Shown here: piece after piece, positions 58,956 through 64,000 of the stretch
Position numbering within the stretch: the first letter of the stretch is position 1
Layout of the letters: each line of letters opens with the position of its first letter
NCBI GenBank assembly: GCA_016721115.1
Contig: JADKIW010000001.1
Coordinates: 2,557,501 to 2,621,500 of the forward strand
DNA from: Candidatus Defluviilinea proxima
GTDB lineage: Bacteria > Chloroflexota > Anaerolineae > Anaerolineales > Villigracilaceae
Length of the DNA stretch: 64,000 nt
Direction: 5' to 3'
Made by a program: the position numbers and the translations under genes
The notes under the pieces: generated by a model
Database searches by the model: none
The model's input: the letters and a program-made list of their open reading frames with translations, nothing else
What the model was told of the DNA's origin: nothing

Positions 58956-60322
58956 AAAAGATTCAATCATTTTCCTCTGAAAGATCGCGACAAATCGTTT
59001 GGGGTTCGGTGGCGCTCATTCTCTCCTTTAGCGGGGGATACTTTGTCGCATTTGCCGGGGTGGAAGGTGTGGTACGCCTGATCCAGTTCATTGTGTTGAT
59101 CGGGGCAACACTGTTGATCCTGCGTCGTCCATATTGGGGGCTTGTTTTCATTGTTGCCAGTCTCCCCCTGCTCGATATTTTGCCTTCCATCCCTTTCGCA
59201 TCTTCGGTAGTCTCTTTGTTGGGGATTGTCACGTTGGGTGCACATTTGCTTTCACGCACAACTCACAGGGAAAAAAGTTTCCACTGGAGTGCCAGCCTGG
59301 TCTGGGGATGCTTGTTAGTATTTTGGATCATTGTCAGTAATCCGTCGGCATCTCTTTTGCCGGGCACAGACGATCGTAATTGGGCATTCACGTTTATCCA
59401 ACTCTGGTTATTGGCGTGGCTGGCGGCCCAAATGCTTGATACACCTTCCAAACATCGAACCTTGATATGGGTGTTTTCCATAGCGGTATTGCTCTCTGCT
59501 GTGTATGCGCTAACACAAGGAAATATTGGGCAGAGTTTAAAACTGTCTGACCGTGCAGAAGGATTGGCCGGTGGTGCGAATAGTGCCGCACGTTACTTTG
59601 TAGTGGGTTTGGTCTTTATTGTTTATTTGCGCGCTACAACAAAAAAATCGGTGGTGAGTTTTTTTCTTCTTCTTGGATTGGGGCTTGTTATCATTGCCAC
59701 TTTTTACACAGTGTCTCGTACGGGTTTATTGTTGCTTTTTTCGGCGATCGGCTTATCAGCCATTCAACGCTTTGCGAAGTATCAGATTCAAGCAGTGATC
59801 GGATTTGTCATGGCTTTTTTGATCATTTGGTTGTTTGCCGATAATATTCTGACTATCATAGGTACGATCTCTTCATCAATCCGCGAAGGTACCGATACCG
59901 TGGGGCTTCGCTATAACTTATGGCGGGCTGGGTGGCGTATGTGGCTTGATCACCCGGTACATGGAGTGGGTATTGGGCAATTTGTAGAGCGATTGGCATC
60001 GTATGGTAGCGATTTGCTGGAGCCACGTCGTTTACGTTTGGGTGCGCACAATATGTACGTGCAGGTTTTAGCTGAGACGGGTCTAGTCGGTTTTTTTCTG
60101 TTTTTGGCAATGCTTATCTCTACAATTCGTGAAATATGGACACTCCGAAATTTAAGCGATCCATCCATTATTACACTTGCCCAAACCTGGTTCATTGTGT
60201 TTGTTATCATGCTTCTTGGTGGTCTGACCAAACATGATCATTATGATAAATTGATTTGGATTATGGTTGGGATAGGTATTGGCTTGCAGGATAGAAAAAA
60301 CGGTTTTGATGAGAATCGCTAG
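58952..60322 (+). CDS. O-antigen ligase/polymerase family membrane protein
   Basis: 456 residues from the ATG at 58952 (ATGA overlap); the frame continues upstream but overlaps the glycosyltransferase. About eleven hydrophobic segments. The family loop is complete: LRYNLWRAGWRMWLDHPVHGVGIGQF and RLRLGAHNMYVQVLAETGLVGFFLFL give the Arg, the HPxxGxGxGxF and the HN...E-x-G. Acts on the outer face of the membrane to polymerise or ligate glycan. It is the second such protein in the window, next to four GT genes and a priming enzyme, so this end could encode its own Wzy-type pathway. Confidence 0.87.
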   Translation: MKKIQSFSSERSRQIVWGSVALILSFSGGYFVAFAGVEGVVRLIQFIVLIGATLLILRRPYWGLVFIVASLPLLDILPSIPFASSVVSLLGIVTLGAHLLSRTTHREKSFHWSASLVWGCLLVFWIIVSNPSASLLPGTDDRNWAFTFIQLWLLAWLAAQMLDTPSKHRTLIWVFSIAVLLSAVYALTQGNIGQSLKLSDRAEGLAGGANSAARYFVVGLVFIVYLRATTKKSVVSFFLLLGLGLVIIATFYTVSRTGLLLLFSAIGLSAIQRFAKYQIQAVIGFVMAFLIIWLFADNILTIIGTISSSIREGTDTVGLRYNLWRAGWRMWLDHPVHGVGIGQFVERLASYGSDLLEPRRLRLGAHNMYVQVLAETGLVGFFLFLAMLISTIREIWTLRNLSDPSIITLAQTWFIVFVIMLLGGLTKHDHYDKLIWIMVGIGIGLQDRKNGFDENR

Positions 60323-61439
60323 AAGAATAAAAATCTCTTATATTATTGGGCAGTTGGAGGTTGGTGGTACCCAATTACAGGTAATGGAATTACTGCAGCA
60401 TCTGGATTTTAAGAGATTTGAACCCCAAGTCATTTTTTTGTCAGATGGGAATGCAAGATTGCACGAAAAATTTAGTCTATTAAATATCCCGATTTACATC
60501 CTTGGTAGAAATAGAGTGGGACGCCTGAAAACAATCTGGAGTCTGTATCTATTGCTGCAAAAGATAAAGCCTGACATCGTTCACGCATTTTCCTATGCAT
60601 CCCGGGCTGCCATACCTGTAAGCAGATTCTTGATGATGCCCAGGATTGTTGTTTCTTTCAGAACTGACCCAGCACGATGGGTAACTTCATTTGACCGTCT
60701 TCTTGTAAATGTATCTGATCTTATTTTAGAAAATTCACATATGGCAGTTCATTCGTATAATGTTTTGAATGGAAAATCCAAAGCTCCTGAAATAAGAGTG
60801 ATACATAATGGCATCGATATTCACAAATTTGACCAAATGTCCAAGGCGGGAATTGCTTTACCTGACTTTTGTGATCAAGAACAGAACGGCCCTGTCATTT
60901 GTATTGTTTCATCATTGCGACCTGTAAAACAGTTACCCCTTTTAATCAATGCATTTACCTTGCTCAAAGCCCGAATCCCATTCGTATCCCTCTGGGTGGT
61001 AGGAGATGGGGATGAGAGGGCCAGGCTTGAGAAACAAGTTGCAAACATTGGAATAAAAGGATCTGTCACTTTTTGGGGTGAGCGTAAAGATATCCCTGCC
61101 ATTCTGAAAAGAGTTTCGTTGGGGGTGCTTTCTTCAGAATATGAAGGGGTTTCGAATGCTTTGCTTGAGTATATGGCCGCCTCACTACCTGTTGTGGTAA
61201 CGGATGTTGGCGGAAATCATGAAGTGGTTGTAAATGGGAAAACAGGTATTTTGGTGCCATTTGGGGACCCCAAGTCCTTTGCTGATGCAATGTTTTCCCT
61301 CATACAGAATTCAGAATTATCACGTGAGTATGGTAAGGCAGGGCGTTATCGCGTTGAAAAAAAGTTCAATATTCAAAGAATGATACGGGAAATGGAAGAT
61401 ACGTATTTCAGTCTTGTACGAGGTGAAAAGATTGGATAA
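60309..61439 (+). CDS. Glycosyltransferase family 4
   Basis: 376 residues from the ATG at 60309, 14 bases inside the previous gene; a TTG at 60279 is an alternative. ISYIIGQLEVGGTQLQVMELLQHL is the GT4 start with the GG-x-Q loop. IVHAFSYASRAAIPVSRFL, VIHNGIDIHKFDQM, ICIVSSLRPVKQLPLLINAF, VVGDGDERARLEKQV and LSSEYEGVSNALLEYMAASLPVVVTDVGG follow, the last being the E-x7-E region. Complete enzyme; substrate unknown. Confidence 0.88.
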   Translation: MRIARRIKISYIIGQLEVGGTQLQVMELLQHLDFKRFEPQVIFLSDGNARLHEKFSLLNIPIYILGRNRVGRLKTIWSLYLLLQKIKPDIVHAFSYASRAAIPVSRFLMMPRIVVSFRTDPARWVTSFDRLLVNVSDLILENSHMAVHSYNVLNGKSKAPEIRVIHNGIDIHKFDQMSKAGIALPDFCDQEQNGPVICIVSSLRPVKQLPLLINAFTLLKARIPFVSLWVVGDGDERARLEKQVANIGIKGSVTFWGERKDIPAILKRVSLGVLSSEYEGVSNALLEYMAASLPVVVTDVGGNHEVVVNGKTGILVPFGDPKSFADAMFSLIQNSELSREYGKAGRYRVEKKFNIQRMIREMEDTYFSLVRGEKIG

Positions 61440-62418
61440 AAAGCGTATCCTGATGCTCACTAGCGAATGGCCCACTTTAGATCGCCCGTATGCTGTTCCT
61501 TTCATTGTTCGTCAAGTGGAGTTTGTACGGCTGGCAGGGTGGGAAGTGGATGTATATCATTTTCGAGGTGCAAAGAATCCGTTTAATTACTTACATGCAT
61601 GGAAACAAGTACACAAGCGTTTGAAGAATGGAAACTATGACTTGGTACATGCACAATGGGGGCAGAGCGCCCTCTTAACGCTTCCGAAAACCAAGCCGTT
61701 AGTTGTAACCTTTCGTGGCGATGATGTTAATGGCATTGTTGGAAATAAAAAACAGCAGACCTTTTTGGGTAGGATATTGCAGATTGTTACCCGTTACATC
61801 GCAAAAGTAGCTGATGAATGTGTTTTTGTTTCCCGTGGGCTCGCTGAACGATTAACTGTGGACGATTATCATATCATTCCATCTGGTATTGATTTAAATT
61901 TATTTTCTATAATGGAAAGGGATAATGCTCGACATTCTTTAGGGTTGGTGTTGGATAAATCTATTGTGTTGTTTGTTGGGGACGGAAATAATCCAAGGAA
62001 GAGATTGGATCTGATTCAGAATGCTGTAAAATTAGCGCAGTTTGGTGGAACTATTGATTTTGAGTTTGTCTATGTGGGAAACATTGTCCATGAACAAATT
62101 CCTGTTTATATGAACGCCTGTGATGTTTTAGTGTTGGCATCTGTCCATGAAGGATCTCCAAATGTTGTGAAAGAAGCTTTGGCATGTAATCTGCCAGTGG
62201 TTTCTACGGATGTTGGTGACGTACGTGAACGCATCGGTTCCGTTGAAGGCTGTGTTGTTTGTGACGATGATAGGCCTGAAACCTTGGCTGCCGGCATTCT
62301 AAGTGTATTAAGCCGTAATAAAAGGATAGATGGTCGTAAAACCGTGCTTGATCTCGATGAAACCATACTCACCCAAAAATTGATCTCAGTTTATAAAAAG
62401 GCCATTGAGGGAAAATAA
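61432..62418 (+). CDS. Glycosyltransferase family 4 with TTG start
   Basis: 328 residues from the TTG at 61432, with GAGGTG at 61419-61424 before it; in-frame TTG 61414 and GTG 61423 are alternatives. KKRILMLTSEWPTLDRPYAVPFIVRQVEFV is the start of a GT4 subgroup with short N-domain. PLVVTFRGDDVNGIVG, FVSRGLAERLTVDDYHIIPSGIDLNLF, IVLFVGDGNNPRKRLDLIQNAV and LASVHEGSPNVVKEALACNLPVVSTDVGDV complete the fold. Overlaps the previous gene by eight bases. Substrate unknown. Confidence 0.87.
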   Translation: MDKKRILMLTSEWPTLDRPYAVPFIVRQVEFVRLAGWEVDVYHFRGAKNPFNYLHAWKQVHKRLKNGNYDLVHAQWGQSALLTLPKTKPLVVTFRGDDVNGIVGNKKQQTFLGRILQIVTRYIAKVADECVFVSRGLAERLTVDDYHIIPSGIDLNLFSIMERDNARHSLGLVLDKSIVLFVGDGNNPRKRLDLIQNAVKLAQFGGTIDFEFVYVGNIVHEQIPVYMNACDVLVLASVHEGSPNVVKEALACNLPVVSTDVGDVRERIGSVEGCVVCDDDRPETLAAGILSVLSRNKRIDGRKTVLDLDETILTQKLISVYKKAIEGK

Positions 62419-62419
62419 T

Positions 62420-63448
62420 TTGAAGGCCCCTTTTGTTTCCATTATCCTTCCCGTTCACAACGAAGCGAACCATATCCGACGGAGTCTGGGGGCCGTACTG
62501 CAGCAGGATTATTCAGTTGAAAACATGGAAGTCCTTGTCGCCGATGGTTTGTCCACGGATAATACACGCGCGATTATTGAGGAGTTGGCGGGACAATACC
62601 CAAAAATAGAATTAAAAATTTTAGATAACTCTGAACAGATTGTTCCTACTGGCCTGAATAAGGCCTTGCAAATTGCCAGAGGTGAAATTGTTGTCCGTGT
62701 AGATGGACATACTATGATCGCTCCTGACTACATACGTCAATGTGTTGATACTTTGCAGCGCACACAGGCTGACAATGTTGGCGGAAGAATGGCTGCGGTT
62801 GGCAATACCTCTTTTGGAGAAGCCGTAGCATTGGGAACCAGTACTCCATTTGGAATAGGTGGCGGCCGATTTCATTTCTCAGATAAAAATGAATGGGTGG
62901 ATACAGTTTATATGGGCGCGTGGCCGCGCAGGGTATTCCAAGAGGTCGGATTGTTTGACGAGGAATTGATTCGCGATCAAGATGACGAATTTAATTACCG
63001 TTTGCGCGAATATGGTGGACGTATCCTGCTTTCCTCATCCATTCGTTCCGAATACACAGTGCGCAGTACCCCTGGTAGCCTTTGGCGTCAATATTATCAA
63101 TACGGCTTTTGGAAGGTGCGTGTTCTGCAGAAGCATCCTCGTCAGATGCGGCCGCGCCAGTTTGTCCCCCCGTTATTTGTCTTCGCTTTACTGGTAAACT
63201 TGGCTTTGATTTTTATTACATCTTGGAGTATTGGATTATTGTTTATTGTGGTAGGTTTGTATTTGTTTGCGAATTTTACTGCGTCCATTCTCGCGTCTAG
63301 AAAAAATAATTGGCGATACCTAGGTGTACTGCCATTGGTCTTTTTGATATTACACCTTGGCTATGGATTAGGCTTTCTTATCGGTTTAATCAGATTCGCC
63401 GGCCGATGGAAAGATAAAGTTGGTAAAACACCAACTTTTATGACTTAA
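62420..63448 (+). CDS. Glycosyltransferase family 2, ExoA-like, with C-terminal membrane helices
   Basis: 342 residues from the TTG at 62420, one base after the previous stop and seven after a GAGGGA box at 62407-62412. VSIILPVHNEANHIRRSLGAVL, EVLVADGLSTDNTRAIIEELA, VPTGLNKALQIARGEIVVRVDGHTMIAPDYI, ALGTSTPFGIGGGRFHF, DTVYMGAWPRRVFQEVGLFDEELIRDQDDEFNYRLREYGGRI closely follow ExoA, a succinoglycan glucosyltransferase. Three hydrophobic segments near residues 255-335 anchor it. Probably a glucosyl-type step on a lipid-linked chain; linkage is not readable. Confidence 0.9.
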   Translation: MKAPFVSIILPVHNEANHIRRSLGAVLQQDYSVENMEVLVADGLSTDNTRAIIEELAGQYPKIELKILDNSEQIVPTGLNKALQIARGEIVVRVDGHTMIAPDYIRQCVDTLQRTQADNVGGRMAAVGNTSFGEAVALGTSTPFGIGGGRFHFSDKNEWVDTVYMGAWPRRVFQEVGLFDEELIRDQDDEFNYRLREYGGRILLSSSIRSEYTVRSTPGSLWRQYYQYGFWKVRVLQKHPRQMRPRQFVPPLFVFALLVNLALIFITSWSIGLLFIVVGLYLFANFTASILASRKNNWRYLGVLPLVFLILHLGYGLGFLIGLIRFAGRWKDKVGKTPTFMT

Positions 63449-63475
63449 AATTTTTTCGTTGCAAGGTTTTAGATC

Positions 63476-64000
63476 ATGGAAAACGATCATAACATCCTAA
63501 AGAAGATATCGATGTCGTCAAATTATATTCGTCCGAATTGGTACTCCTTTGTAGCCAAACGTTTGATGGATGTTTTGATCGCATTACTTGGATTATTTAT
63601 TCTGGCGCCGTTCTTTATTTTCATGGGCGTTTTAATAAAGATGGATTCTTCCGGTCCAGTTTTTTTTCGTGGCCCTCGTTTAGGCCGTAACGGACGTATC
63701 TTCCAAATTCTCAAATTTCGCACGATGCATGAAGAGACCACCGGGCCGGGTATTACGGCAAAAGATGATCCACGAATCACTTCTTTAGGTAAGTGGTTGC
63801 GGGATACTAAGATCAATGAACTGCCGCAGTTATGGAATGTGTTGACAGGAGAGATGAGTTTAGTTGGTCCTCGGCCGGAAGACCCGAACATAGCGGCGAC
63901 CTGGTCTGAACCCGCGAGGACCGAGATATTATCCATGCGACCGGGAATTACAAGCCCCGCTAGCATTGCGTATCATGATGAAGAAGGGCGTCTGCAATCT
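63476..64000 (+). CDS. Bacterial sugar transferase (priming glycosyltransferase), 3' end cut by window edge
   Basis: 175 residues are present from the ATG at 63476 and the frame is still open at the window's last base. One N-terminal hydrophobic segment (DVLIALLGLFILAPFFIFMGVLI) is followed by SSGPVFFRGPRLGRNGRIFQILKFRTM, TAKDDPRITSLGKWLRDTKINELPQLWNVLTGEMSLVGPRPE and MRPGITSPASIAYHDEEG, the domain of WbaP/WcaJ/ExoY-type enzymes. It moves a sugar-1-phosphate to undecaprenyl phosphate to start repeat-unit synthesis. No extra N-terminal helices, so it is the short ExoY-like type. Gap of 27 bases after the ExoA-like gene. Confidence 0.92.
   Translation, partial: MENDHNILKKISMSSNYIRPNWYSFVAKRLMDVLIALLGLFILAPFFIFMGVLIKMDSSGPVFFRGPRLGRNGRIFQILKFRTMHEETTGPGITAKDDPRITSLGKWLRDTKINELPQLWNVLTGEMSLVGPRPEDPNIAATWSEPARTEILSMRPGITSPASIAYHDEEGRLQS

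Overview
The window reads as one very large cell-surface polysaccharide and glycoprotein locus. All 48 genes I can support are on the + strand. The first (a glycosyltransferase) is cut by the left edge and the last (a priming sugar-phosphate transferase) by the right edge. I see no tRNA, rRNA, CRISPR array, transposase or phage gene. Many neighbours overlap by 1-14 bases (ATGA, GTGA or TAATG junctions), so most of the window should be a few long polycistronic units.

Organism (inference): a Chloroflexota bacterium, probably class Anaerolineae. The pointers are mid-range base composition by eye, secreted parallel beta-helix proteins with the choice-of-anchor Q motif, long Thr/Pro linkers, YFDGSDVGL-type C-terminal repeats, and several GT-C membrane glycosyltransferases. 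No ribosomal or other phylogenetic marker is present, so this is not proven.

Layout. (1) 1-6.0 kb: five glycosyltransferases (GT4, GT2, GT4, GT4, GT4). (2) 6.1-10.1 kb: a 1343-residue secreted protein with two copies of a beta-helix module, Thr/Pro linkers and a repeat C-terminus, closed by a terminator. (3) 10.3-19.7 kb: O-antigen polymerase/ligase, sugar nucleotidyltransferase, GT2, GT4, GT39-like protein, phosphopentomutase (deoB), UDP-GlcNAc 2-epimerase, FAD oxidoreductase. (4) 19.7-28.8 kb: an unusual block with a sulfotransferase-like protein, a small membrane protein, an intact alkaline-phosphatase-superfamily enzyme, a shrunken pseudoenzyme relative, two membrane sulfatase-fold proteins with Thr at the formylglycine position, and a Tat-exported deacetylase-like protein. 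(5) 28.8-31.9 kb: two GT-C glycosyltransferases. (6) 32.2-35.7 kb: dehydrogenase, GT2, hexapeptide acetyltransferase and aminotransferase for a 3-acetamido sugar nucleotide, followed by a GT4 gene broken by a frameshift (35.7-36.9 kb). (7) 37.1-43.7 kb: two large secreted proteins that share an A-B-A-B-A repeat C-terminus, each followed by a terminator-like hairpin. (8) 44.1-64 kb: Wzm/Wzt ABC exporter, two methyltransferases, sulfotransferase, heparinase II/III-like protein, many GT2/GT4 enzymes, a second O-antigen ligase/polymerase, an ExoA-like GT2 and the priming transferase.

How they may work together (inference): sugar nucleotides made by the nucleotidyltransferase, the 3-acetamido-sugar genes and the 2-epimerase feed about twenty glycosyltransferases. 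The priming enzyme starts lipid-linked chains. The ABC exporter, whose ATPase carries a glycan-binding C-terminal domain, or a Wzy-type route exports them. Methyl-, sulfo- and possibly phospho-groups decorate or cap the chains. The three giant secreted proteins are surface-associated and may themselves be glycosylated on their Thr-rich linkers. The best candidate for an undescribed system is the 19.7-28.8 kb block.
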